A stretch of 64,000 bases of DNA from Serinus canaria (taxonomy: Eukaryota > Chordata > Aves > Passeriformes > Fringillidae): assembly GCF_022539315.1 (NCBI RefSeq), contig NC_066333.1:13951501-14015500 (forward strand), read 5' to 3'. Positions 50,437 through 61,358 of this stretch are shown here, piece by piece (position 1 is the stretch's first letter; every line of letters begins with the position of its first letter). Below the pieces are notes generated by a model. It ran no database searches and was not told the DNA's origin. It worked only from the letters and a program-made list of their open reading frames with translations. The position numbers and the translations under genes are program-made.

Positions 50437-51516
50437 AACCCGTCACCACATGCCCCTAGCCACCCCGCCCCGGCCACCTCCCCGGCCCACGTTCCGCCCA
50501 TGCCCAACTCCGCACATTCCCCGACCAGGAAAAGGAACCAGGACAACAAAAGGAGGCAGCAGCTGCTGGAGACTCTCTGGCTGTGCTCACTGGTGTGGAT
50601 CTGCTCAGGCGGTGCTGCAGGGCCTGGTGGCAGTGGCCTTTGGGCTGCTGCAGGGGCTGTCACACTCGTTGTGTGCTCCTGTCCCCTCGGATTTGGCTCA
50701 CCTGGCCCTGGCACTGCTGGCCCTGAGCTCCTCTCAGATGCCATTCCCATGCTGGGCTTTCTGGTTTCCGGATGCTCCAGCCTCAGAGCAGGATATTTCT
50801 CTCAAAGATCCCAAGCTGAGATCAAGCACTGTGGCTCAGGAACCCCCTTCTCTGAGAGAACACACTAGTCAAATTTCATTTTCCTCCCAGCTCTCCGTGT
50901 TTGAAGAAGCCAGAAAGGAAGGGTTGCAATGTACACAAAGCCACACAGGACCCATGGAATCAGGAGAGAGGACTTTGCCCCAGGACTCCAGTGCTGCTGC
51001 CACTGCAGCTATGGTGTCTCTGGGGACAGCCTGGCCTCGTGACCGGGGGAGGTGGCACTGCCCGTCCCCTGCTGCTCTGCTCCAAGCAGCTGCTGGTAAG
51101 TGAAATGTGCCCAAGCTGTTTTTTCAGAGGCCTGGCTCAGTGCTGACGTGCTGCCCAAACAAGCCCTGGAGCCCTTTTGCCCCTCTTGGTGCAGAGGCAG
51201 CCGGGGATTCACGCTGGGGGATAAATAGGTGGTTCCAAAGTGAGAAGGAAAGAGCCAAAGTTGGAAGCTAACCACAAAACGTGGGTGTAAACGATTACCA
51301 AAGGCTTCCAGTAACTCTGCTATCATCAGAGACTGGCTTTATGGGTATGGCCTCAAGAAGTTTCCCTCCACTTAATTAAAGAGGCAGATAAGTATCTAGG
51401 TGGAGTGTGCAGATAGGTTCTGAATGAGTTATCCACTAAGGCTGGTTCGCTGCACCTATTGTTAAAGCCAGAATATAATATCAGATTAATGCATTATATT
51501 TGCCTATTATAGCACT

Positions 51517-51536
51517 ATGTCATCATTATATGACAT
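51517..51536. repeat. 7-bp inverted repeat in AT-rich sequence
   Basis: ATGTCAT and ATGACAT flank a 6-nt CATTAT loop. It sits in a stretch of about 300 bp that is AT-rich and has no repeats, and may simply be chance. Confidence 0.6.
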
Positions 51537-52098
51537 GTTATAATTAAAGCCCTGCATTAGAAACAAAACTATTTGGCTTGGGATAAGTTGCCTTTATGAC
51601 TTCTGTGGTTATGATTTCCTCCTTTTCTTAACCCCTTAAAACTGCATAATATAGCTATTTGTAGCTGTATAAAGAAAGTTTCTAGTTTCAGATTCTAATC
51701 TCAGGTAATTCAATGTAAATAAAGTCAAAATCTGGCACATATTCTTTTCCTGTGTCAGAGTATTTGCTAGTAGAGGGAAATCCACGTTGTTTGGGGTGAG
51801 AGAATCCCAAAGATGGGCAGATTAAAGTAGAGGGTGCCTGACTCCCCATCCTTCCAGTCGTGCCTCAGCTGTCCCCAGCAGCTCCTGGGTTTGTCCCACT
51901 CCCCAGGATTTCAGGAAGCTGCTTGGCAAACTCTCACTCTTGCTTTTCCTTCCTGGAACCACACAAGATAAACTTGGTTCTTAGAGCAGATTCTGGCCAC
52001 AGCTGCCGGGAAGCCAGAGCTCCCAAATGCAAACTGGAGCCTGGGTGTGGGATCGCAGCTTGGCTAACTGACTATGCTAATGGCCCTAATTAGCCATT

Positions 52099-52108
52099 TG
52101 CATATGCA
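52099..52108. promoter_or_regulatory. TGCATATGCA palindrome, POU (MORE-like) candidate
   Basis: The sequence ATTTGCATATGCAC contains a 10-bp palindrome close to the MORE element bound by POU dimers. CTAATTAG, a homeodomain core, lies 8 bp to the left, and ATGCTAATGG a little further left. Function is inferred from motifs only. Confidence 0.35.
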
Positions 52109-52284
52109 CGCTTCTCAATTTCAGTAGTTGGTGATTCACGCGGGCAAGTGCCAGCCTCAGCCCTGCTGTCAGACTGGGCACAGGGTGCCAGCAGTCCCTG
52201 TCCCCCCCAGATGCACAGAGCAAGGGCTGGCAGCAGGCAAGGCACAATTCCTGGCCAGGCTGGGGCTGCTGCCCAGGCAAGGCT

Positions 52285-52356
52285 GGCAGGGCAGGGCAGG
52301 GCAGGGCAGAGCAGGGCAGGGCAGGGCAGAGCAGGGCAGGGCAGGGCAGGGCAGGG
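52285..52356. repeat. (GGGCA)n array, about 14 copies
   Basis: The unit GGCAG repeats with two GAGCA variants. Consecutive GGG runs with two-base CA loops on the plus strand give strong G-quadruplex potential. Confidence 0.97.
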
Positions 52357-54067
52357 AACCTTCCTGCTGCTCTCTGGAGGCAGCTTCACCATCCAGGGCT
52401 TTGCAATGATATATAAATCTAATTGGTGTCTTTTCTGTCACTGACTGGAGGGTGCCCCTGCTTGGCTCAGGGATGACCACCCTAGCGAGGGTGATGAGAG
52501 GGGACCGCTGCCAGCAGCGGGGGTGACATCCCCCTGTCCCCTCAGTCCCCCTGGGAGAGCTTGTTCTGTGCTGCAGTGCTGGCAGTCAGTCCTTTCCCTC
52601 CCGATCCGTGATGACCTTTCCCCTGGACTTGCAGAGAGCTGGATTTGGCCTTGGAAATTGGCTTGTGCACCAGGAACTGTTCTGTCATTTCTGTTTCACT
52701 TGGAAATGTGCACTCTCCTCCCAGGGCAATCTCTGCCGTGCGGGAAGGCCCCAAGTGCAAGTGCCAGATGTGTCAGATCGTCAGGCTGGGGCACACACAG
52801 GCTCCTCATGGAGCTGCTGGAGACACGCTTTTAGCATTTCATCTGGAACAATCAAATTCCTGCAGCAAGAAGCAGACAAGTAAAAATAATAACATGCAAA
52901 AAATTGATTTTAACTTTTGCCTTGAACAGATATTTACCTGGCTTTAGCCACTGGTGCCGTGGCCACTGCTGAAGGGCAATTCCCCTCTCTGGTGTCACTC
53001 AGGCAGGGAAGGCACTGAGCCCATCCCACCGAGGCTGCCACAGGCACCAGCAGAGCCCTGTCCAGTGCTGCTTCCCTTTCTGCTCTGCAGGCTCCTAAAC
53101 ACCACAAACCACTGCTCATTTCTGGGAACATTTCCATCAGCCCTTAAAGGTGCTTTCAGAACCCCCTTCAGTGCCTCCCCGTCCTGCAGACAGGCCAGGA
53201 GTGGGCAGGGCAGGGTTTATTGTCATTGTCCCTGTGCCCTGTGCCACTGCAGCCAGAGTGAGCCCAGAGTCACAGACGGGCACAGGAAAGGGCCTGGCAG
53301 GGCTCAGGGCAGCTCAGGGGAGGCAGAGCTCCCTTCCAAGGCAGGAAAGGGAAGATCCTATCCAGTTCTGAGGGTGATCTTAAATTCCTGGAGATGATGG
53401 GGCAGGATAAAAATACAGCCCCTGCAGAGGATTTCCTAATGAGGGACAGGCTGCTCAGTGAGGGAAAAAATTGCTTTCTAATAGCATCTGCCTATTTAAC
53501 ATATTGAATGAGCCAGACTCTGTGTGGTCAAATTACTGTCAGGGGAGGGTTTGGAGTGAGGGACAGTTGTGCTTCTGGCCCTTACAGTAAGCAGTGCTAC
53601 CCTGGGAGAGAGCAGATGGAAAAACAGAGCAATGTCTGCAGAAACCAGCACGGAACAAACCCAAGAGGTGCACTTGCCTTGGGTCAGAAGATGGGGAAGG
53701 CTCTAGCTGAGAGCACAGCTCCTACCCTGATGAGCAGTGTCAGAGCTGGGAAAGCCTCTCATAACTGTAGGAAAGGGTGACCCTGTGTTTCTTTCCCCTC
53801 ACCTGGTGCCAGCTGCACTGGGGGGGTCCCTGCAGAGGTCAGGGTGCTGGGGGGGACTGCAGCCCCCTGCCCAGCCCTGGGGGCTCCCTGGCAAACAGGC
53901 ACTGCTGGAAGGGCACAGCAGCACCTCAGGAGGGGTTTGCCCCTGAGCTGCCCAGCGCTGCAGAATCCTGCCCAGCCCCTGCCCACCTGGGCAAGGTCAG
54001 GCACCCCCCAGAGTCCCTGCTGTCCCCTGCCACCCCTGCTCCGTGCTGAAGCAAGGCTTTGCCTCTT

Positions 54068-54097
54068 AAAAAAAAAAAAAAAAAAGAGAGAGAGAGA
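54068..54097. repeat. A18 followed by (GA)n
   Basis: Eighteen A residues run into GAGAGAGAGAGA on the plus strand. Confidence 0.95.
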
Positions 54098-57000
54098 TTT
54101 TTGCTTTGCCTGTCCCAGTAAACTGGCTCTCATGCCAGTAAAGCATTCCTAATTGGCAGGATTTAGAGCCTGATCATTTCAATTTATGCCCAGAACAGGT
54201 AGGGCAGCAATGAAAGCCTCTCCCACCCAACCCCACCCCTTCTCACCAGTGAGCCTCAGCCCTGCCCTGGAGGGACCACCTGGAGGGCTGAGCAGGGAGT
54301 TCCCAGCTCTGCAATAAAGGCCCCGGCCGCAGTAAATAGCAAATAGCAGGCTGGGCTTATGGCTCATTAACAGCCAGTGTCCCTCTGGTCACAGAGCTCC
54401 TGCGGGGCTCCTGCAGAGGAGCACCTGCTCCTGGAGTCCCCAGTCCTTCCCTAAGACTGCCTTTAAGCCTTGGCAGGAAACACCAGAGTGAAATTTTCCC
54501 TGAGGTCGGTGGGAAAATCATCCCTTGGCTGTAGGAAATGGTTCCCAACACTGCCACACTTCCAACAGCCTTCCCAGAACCCTGGGCTGCTGGGGATGGC
54601 TTCCTTCTTCCCAGGCCCCTTCGCCACCTGCAGATTTGCCTCCCTCCCCTTTTTGCCAATCCCTTTCCACTGTGCCAGCCTTGCTCAAGGACCGTGTCCC
54701 CAGAAGCAGGCACAGGCCTGTATGACAGGAGGGCTGAGTGCCTCATTCCTCATTCCCTGTTGGGACTCACCTGTTGTGGGAGCCCCATCCCTCACAAGGC
54801 AAGCTCCCCTCGTTCTGGGGGAAGGCACAATCAACCCATGTTTGTTAGTGACAGAGGAGGAGCTGCCAAGGAGCATTAGATTTCCCCATAAAGCAGGAGC
54901 ATCTATTCCTCTAAATAAAATGCTTTGCAAACATAACAACTGAACCCAAGCACGGTACAAACTGGGAGCCATTAGCAAATCAGGCTTCTGCAATTGCAGA
55001 GCTAAAATCCAAATAACATTTTCCAGTAGCCCTTAGTCTCACTCAGATTGCCCAATGCAGGCATCACTGCTTTTCTCAGCATCTGCTTTATCAGTTGTCT
55101 TCCAGCCCAGGGAAGTCCATGGCTCTTGGCAGCAGCTCCTGCTGATGTGCAGGGGGTTATTGCTCAAGAGCCTTTGATCAGCAGCCAGCACTATCACACG
55201 GTGCTCTGAAGCCCTGGCTGCCAGAGCTGGCCAGCACCAAGGCTGCATGGGCTCCCTCAGTGCAGCAGGATTCCTCTGGGCCTGTTGGACAGCACCTCAT
55301 GCAGCACGCCCCTGGACAGCCAGCCTTGCCCTGAGTCAGCCCTGGCCGTGCCACAGCTGCCCCAGCAGTGTCCCCAGGGCTGGGCAGGCTCTGGGCACAT
55401 GCAGAGCCTGCAGCTCCTGTGCAGCCCTGCTCTGCCATGCACTCACTGCAGTGCAGCTGCAGCCCAGAGCTCTCAGAGCTCGGGCTGGGTCCCACTTGTC
55501 AGATGCTTTGGTGGTTGAGGTTTTTTCCCTGGGAAACACAGAAATGCCAGAGCCACTGTCATCTCCTTTTGCACAGCAAGTGACAGCCAAATCAGCTCTC
55601 TCAAACTGGAAAACACATGAAATGAAGTGCTCAGAATTTGCTGGGGCATCTGCTGCAAAACTGAGCAAGGCACAAAAATTTTCCCAGAGACACCGTGATC
55701 TCAGACCCATGTATATACAGATCCATGTAAATACAGCCCATGTAAATACAGATTTATGCATTTATCATTACTCATGCCAGTAATAATAGTTCCACTGAAA
55801 TCACTACAGCTACGTGTATAAAATGAAGCACATGTGTAAGATCAGGATCTAAATATGGAACAGGCAAATTCACCTGCAGCTATGGCAACTGCACCTGGAA
55901 CTGCAGATGCACATACCTGCATGAGCCTCTGTTATGTTAGGGGCTGACTGATAATATAAAGGTTTATGAAACACTGGTGGAAAAGGCAGGACCAGAAATG
56001 TCTCTTTTGTTCCAAAGCTCCGTATTTATCCCTTGCATCTTAATTTCTGTCAGTGTTCTGCACTCATTACCTCTGCAGCTCTGCAATTTGCTTTAAAAGG
56101 GGTTGAGGATACTGTAGCTGCACTCAGACATCAAGGCCTTCTGCCATCTCTCCTACTCCTTCAGATTTGGGGACTCAGCCCAGCAATCAGCACTATTCTT
56201 AACTTCAAGTGCAGAAATGTTTTGTGCCACCCTGAGTGGTCATCAATAACTCAGCAGCAGGAGAGCAGCCCTGTGCAGAGTTTGGGTTTCTTCACAGAGC
56301 TGGCACCGAGGCTGGCTTGTGTGCTCAGCTGAAGTGTTCTTGGCTAGGGGCCAGCTTGCATTCTTCTAAGCAACCAAACTCCCTGATAATGACTCCTTTT
56401 TTTGTAATTCTCCTCGTCTCGTTGTGCCAAGTTATCCCCCAGATATTCTGCTCCTGGTACACTGAAGTGTTAGACACGCTAAAATACCTCAGTGGGTTAC
56501 ATTCTTGGTTTGCTCTCTGGCCTCCTGCACTGCAGAAAGCAGTAGAGACAGGAGCTGTATTTTACTGTTGCAGGACCCCTGGGTTCAGAATGCCTGTCAG
56601 AACCACCCACCCCGAGCTGAGTGTGGATGGCAGAGGCTGGGGAAAGGAGCAAAACTCTGTTTGTGCTGGAGCCACCGCGCCCCTTGCGCTCCGCAAGGCT
56701 CCAGGCACTTTCTCCAGTTCTTGTGATTCCCTTCCTGAATTGCTGCAGCCAACTAATTGTTTCATCATGTTGCTCTGAAATATTTTCCCATCGTGTCACC
56801 ATCGCATTCATCTCTCAAATGTTCATTTCTCCTCTGCTCACTTGTAGGAATTCCACCCCAAAGCATCGCGCCCAGGTGGGGAGGGAAGGCGGCAGGGGAG
56901 GCTCGGGGGGTTTGGTGGTTTGGAGACCTGAGTCCTGTCGCTGTCATTTCTAGGCACCACCAGCGAGCTGCTCACCACAGCCTTAATAACTGCTGTTGCA

Positions 57001-60000
57001 ATCCGCTGGCAAAGCCACGGTATTTATAGCAAACAAACAAGTCTGGCTGCGGGTGGGGCTGGGCACCGGAGCCTCCCGCCCGCCTGGCCAGGGCTCCTTC
57101 CTCCGGAGGGGGCTGCACGGGGGGCAGAGCCGGGGCTGGCTGAGCCAGCACCTCCCCTCCTCAGCTCCCAGAGGATTATTCCACAAATGGTATGAAATTG
57201 GGAGACCTAACTAAACCTCTGACTAAATACCTTGAGCTCTGGGAAGGTGCTTTGATAGCTATGGAATGTGTGATAGAGGAATCCCAAAAACAAGGGCCAA
57301 CAGGACAGGGCAAGGTGAAAACCAGATGTAGATCTCAGTCTTTCTTAATTTTTAATTAGGTGGAAATTATTATTGGAATTTATTGTTATTATATGAATAA
57401 TTTCCATAACAAATATATTTTGGGGGGAAAATTCATAATAAATGAGAATTAAACTTGGCACTACTTTGTGAAATCATGGCACCCAGTTGGAAGGTTTGGA
57501 ATTAAATATGTCCTTGTTGTAAATGCAAATCAATTATCTCAAGCAAGTGTTAACCCACTTCTCATTTTGAATTCCAGCCCCATAATTTCCCACATCCATC
57601 CACCAGCACGTCCCGGAGGGGAGAAAAGCCTTTTACTCAAAATGAAACATTTGAACCACTGGGCAGGTGGGGAAATGATCACAAAAGGCAAGTTGGTTTC
57701 CAGTGGAGTTTCCAATTCCCAGCAGATCAAAAGCAGCCTGTTTAGGGAACGAGGGCCCTGCCAGCCCTGGGAGCTGCAGCGCCCAAGCAGCATGACTTTG
57801 ATTTGATAGAGGAGCAGGATGATTTTTATTTGACAGAGGAGCAACAATTAGTACAGAAAGATGCATGAATTTTCCTGCATCTTCTAGGAGTCACCAGTGG
57901 AAAGCAGTGGGAAAAGTGGAAAAGCAGCATCACAGTGTCAGAACTGCACTGGGTTGCACATGCTTGGGCAGATAACAGAGTGATAACTGAAGAACTGCTT
58001 TCAAAACTATAATTGCATTTTTAATAAATTTTTTTAACTGCTACATATGATTCATTTTGCAGAACTAAGCACTGAATTTAAACACCTTATAAACCAGTGC
58101 TTTGGAAAGGGCATGTCAGTGCCAAGGGTTTACAGACTGACTTCTACAGAGAAAAAGCTCTGTTGTTTTAGTAGCAATAAGAAAGACCTGTAGAAATTAA
58201 CCAGTGCTAGTACATCATTTGAAAAGAAATATAGAAATAAAAATAAAAGCCCAAATGAAATGCTGGTTATAAATTTTGATAAAACTGAGAGCAGCTGTCT
58301 GTGCCTGGAGTTCTCAGCATGGTTTGCCTACCACGAGCTGTCCTGAGTGGCTGCAGGAAGAGCTCGGCAAGTCCTGTCCGAGGCCAGCTGAGACATTCCA
58401 AGTCCTGCTCTCAGCCAGCAGAATCTTATTTGTCATGGGAAACTAAATCAATATTTGGACCTGAGACACTGTTTGGACAGGGATTTTCCAATCCCCCCAC
58501 TGCAATTAGAAAAGGTATTTGGAATCTTTTGTCTACTGTAGTGCTTGGAATTTTCTCGGATTCATTTACAAGCTATTTTTTCCAGACTATTATTTTCTAG
58601 GAAATGTTTTAATTACCCAGGTTTCTTCATATGCTGTTTTAGAGGGCAGAGTATTTAATGGTCTCCATGCATTTAATGGCACTACAGAGCTCCTACAATG
58701 TAAGTTATGAGGGTAATACAAGATTAAGAATGTAGGATTGGGGAATTCTCTTTCCAAGTCTTTCATGGATTCCTTCTGAGACTACTGTAAAATTGGTGTG
58801 CTAATGGCTTAATTTTTTGTCTGTACAAAAAATCATTGCTGGACAAGGGTCCTCCTGAGCTAGAAATGTGTCGTCCTAATTGGGAGATACCTTGGAATAC
58901 AGCAGTAATTTAAACATCATTCTTTAAATTGCAGCAACACTGCCCTGGCTGTCCTGCACCAGGGCAGGCAGGGCTTAGGGATGGGGATTAGCTCCTTCAT
59001 GCCTGGTAGAGCTCAATCTCCAAAACTGGACTAGTATTTAAACAGATATAAATACCTCCAGCACATCTTATCTTTCAATCTAGCCTGCCTTCGAACTCTT
59101 GTTGGAAACTTTGTTATTTAGAAAGAAAGGAAGAAATGTATCTGAGGACACCTCCAGTCCTCCCGCAATTCCACCTCGGGCAGCGCTGGGCTCTGCCTGG
59201 GAGCGCCTGTGTGAGTTTGGGTGACACTGTGTGGCCTCCAGCACAACAAGAAAATAGGATCTAAGGATGTGGATAGGTTTCGTAATGATACAAATAGTAG
59301 AATAAACAGCCACGGGAGGCTGGGGCAATCATCGTCACGAGGGACAGCCCAGACAAGATCTAACGTCTATCCTGCCTGCAAGAACTTGAGTCATGCTGGT
59401 GCAGGAGCAAGCTCACCCAAGAAATCTATTTTAGGGGCTCGTAAAAACAACTGAACTGCACTGCACAAATGGAAAAGCAAATGGGGGGAATCTGTGTAGG
59501 GCTAACCCTGCCCTGCTCACGGCTGCACAGCTCTGGGGCAGCGGGGAATGAGCAGCCAACGCCAGGGAGGGCTCCAGCTGATGGACCTGCAGGAGGCTCT
59601 GATCCTAAGAGTCAAAAAAAGCAGAGCAGTTCTTTCAGTAGAAAACATGTTTTGCTTAAAGAGACACTGGAAATAAGCAACAAGTTTCAGATTTGTCCTG
59701 CAGCCCACAGCTGTTTGTGTGGAATGTACAGGAACAAACTCAAGGCCACTGTCTTTGTTCTGAAACCCCCTTTTGTGCTCAGCTGTCAGAGCACAGGCAG
59801 CAAAGGAGCTTCTTTCCCCAGGCACTGGGAATCTGCATCTAAAAACTTCACGCTTAAATTTGGTCTAACAGGAAAATGGAAAATGCTGACTAAGGCCTGA
59901 TCTTTTGCCCAACTCCCTCCACGTAACCAGCCTGAGTCTGTTCACTCCTTACAGACCTTACAGCAGGGAACAACAGCCAGGCTGGCCAGTCCCAGCAGCA

Positions 60001-60322
60001 GGTACAGCCTCGGATCTCCCCAGAACAAAGTCCTGGCCTGCCACAAACCTCCTCTTCCTCCTCTGCCACCCCCCACTCGTCTGTCTCTTGCCCCAGCAAA
60101 CACCTCTCCTCAGAGGATCTACCTGCAGCTCTTAGGAGAATGTCTCCAAGCAAAGGGAAGGGGGTGGTTCATGAGCCTCTCACCTGGTTGGGTCTCATGG
60201 GAGCTTCCTGAGCAATGCCCGAAATTACCGAAATCCAACAGAAATGCTACTTTCTCATGTTTATTCCTGTAAACTACAAACATAAGAAATGCTGAATCGT
60301 AAAGAACAGAAACTCTGTAAAG

Positions 60323-60358
60323 AAAAAAAAAAAAAAAAACCAAACACAAACAAAACCT
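60323..60358. repeat. A17 tract with A/C-rich tail
   Basis: Seventeen A are followed by CCAAACACAAACAAAACC. It lies about 450 bp past the CEBPB poly(A) site. Confidence 0.9.
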
Positions 60359-60618
60359 CATTTCAGGCTTCCTCCCTTACTTTTTCTTCCTCCCTCCCAC
60401 TTCAGACTCGGCGTTATTTGCCAAAGATTGGTCATGGTTTGGATAGCACATCTTGCTCTACACGTTCAAAACAGCATGAAGTGCAGAAAAAAACCCAACA
60501 CAAACACCTCCTCCCCAAACAACACCCAAGCAGCAGCTAAAGCAAGTGATTAAAGGAAACAAAATGAGGCAACAAGAACCAGCTAAGGCTTCCCGCTCTG
60601 CTCTTTGATGAGTTTCTC

Positions 60619-60670
60619 TTGGGGGTTTTGGGGTTTGGTTTTGGTTATTGGGTTGTTTTTTTTTTTTCCT
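60619..60670. repeat. G/T-rich stretch with GGGGTTTTGGGG-like words
   Basis: GGGGGTTTTGGGGTTTGGTTTT is followed by GGTTATTGGG and a T13 run. It has telomere-like words but not the vertebrate TTAGGG repeat. It lies about 130 bp past the CEBPB cleavage site, on the opposite strand to the transcript. Confidence 0.75.
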
Positions 60671-60824
60671 TTCCCTTAGAGAAAGCTAAACGACCAACAA
60701 AAATCCCTATCCCTGATCACAGCATTGAACCAGAATCAGCTGGAATTTCAATCCTGTGTTTAATCTAACTTTAAGCATGCCTTCAAAATAAAACAAGCTA
60801 CTTTTATTTAACCTAGTCATAAAG

Positions 60825-60830
60825 TTTATT
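60825..60830 (-). terminator. CEBPB: CEBPB polyadenylation signal AATAAA
   Basis: The minus strand reads TTTTAATAAACTTTATGACTAGG. The hexamer lies about 530 nt past the stop codon, and cleavage is expected near 60805-60815. No better signal lies between it and the coding region. Confidence 0.8.
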
Positions 60831-60985
60831 AAAATTGTTCATTAATGCTTCAAATGTAGCAAGAATGCATAGATCCCAAAATATACATATGTATTTTCTT
60901 ATAGAAATAGATTATTCTTTATAATAAAAAAACTGTAGGAACATCTTTAACAGATTACTCAATCCATGACTGACAGTTACACGAG

Positions 60986-60994
60986 ATTGCATCA
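60986..60994 (-). promoter_or_regulatory. C/EBP-ATF response element (CARE), copy 2
   Basis: This is a second exact TGATGCAAT on the minus strand, 40 bp from the first and in the same orientation. The 10-mer including the flanking C is identical at both sites. Two identical matches in 50 bp of 3' UTR are unlikely by chance and suggest a real paired element for C/EBP-beta autoregulation under ATF4 control. Confidence 0.7.
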
Positions 60995-61025
60995 TGTACA
61001 CAGCATTCCCAGCCATGCTTAAAGG

Positions 61026-61034
61026 ATTGCATCA
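61026..61034 (-). promoter_or_regulatory. C/EBP-ATF response element (CARE), copy 1
   Basis: The minus strand reads TGATGCAAT, an exact match to the composite C/EBP half plus ATF4 half site of amino-acid response elements. It lies in the 3' UTR, about 1560 bp from the predicted transcription start. In the human gene, an ATF4/UPR-responsive region lies in this part of the gene, downstream of the coding sequence. That the copy works here is inferred. Confidence 0.7.
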
Positions 61035-61207
61035 CTTTGCCCTTGCTCTCCTCTCGCTCTTTTAAATAACCCAGCGCCCAGCAGAGCCCGCCCGGGCCGG
61101 GGCCGGGGTCCCTCCGCGCCCCCTCCGCGCCCGCCCCGCTGCAGCCCCCGGCCCCGCTCAGACCCCGCGCGGCGGCGGAGCCTTCCGCCAACATGTCGAT
61201 AAAGACC

Positions 61208-61227
61208 AAAAAAAAAAAAAAAAAAAA
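61208..61227. repeat. A20 homopolymer (U20 in CEBPB 3' UTR)
   Basis: On the transcribed sense this is 20 U residues about 130 nt after the stop codon. It could bind U-rich RNA-binding proteins. Its length is likely to vary between individuals. Confidence 0.95.
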
Positions 61228-61358
61228 TCCAACAACAACATCAACACAAATTAAAACCAAACCCGCCCGCCCGCCGCGGGCTCTCGCCCCCCTCGCCCCG
61301 GCCCCAGGAGCGCGGAGCGGGGCCGGCGGCTCCGCTCGCCCCGCCGCCCGGCCGGGGG

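Larger units (their letters stand above)
50437..52284. other. Intergenic, no gene seen
   Basis: A C-rich stretch at 50437-50520 is followed by unique sequence. 51380-51760 is notably AT-rich and repeat-free. Confidence 0.6.
52357..60805. other. Downstream flank of CEBPB, no gene seen
   Basis: This is unique sequence with short A tracts. 57340-57480 and 57990-58300 are AT-rich. GC-rich parts near 53860 and 57040-57140 have no gene-like frame. Nearby enhancers of CEBPB would be expected in this flank, but none can be proved from sequence alone. Confidence 0.6.
60806..61358 (-). other. CEBPB: Predicted 3' UTR of CEBPB
   Basis: The coding stop is followed by a GC-rich stretch, a run of 20 U residues (61227-61208 on the minus strand), and then an AT-rich stretch of about 250 bp ending at AATAAA. 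The AT-rich part holds the paired TGATGCAAT elements and one AUUUA motif. As far as I recall the human 3' UTR, this last stretch resembles it closely, so strong conservation is expected. The resulting mRNA would be about 1.8 kb, the usual size for this gene. Confidence 0.75.

Noticed and set aside
50092..51103. Frames with long Lys-Arg or Lys-Gly tracts
   Set aside because: The basic tract is the (AAAAGG)n repeat. The flanks have no recognisable domain.
1..60800. PTPN1 exons, the expected neighbour gene
   Set aside because: No segment matching the start of the phosphatase (such as EKEFEQIDK) or its catalytic motif was found in any frame, so the gene probably lies outside the window.
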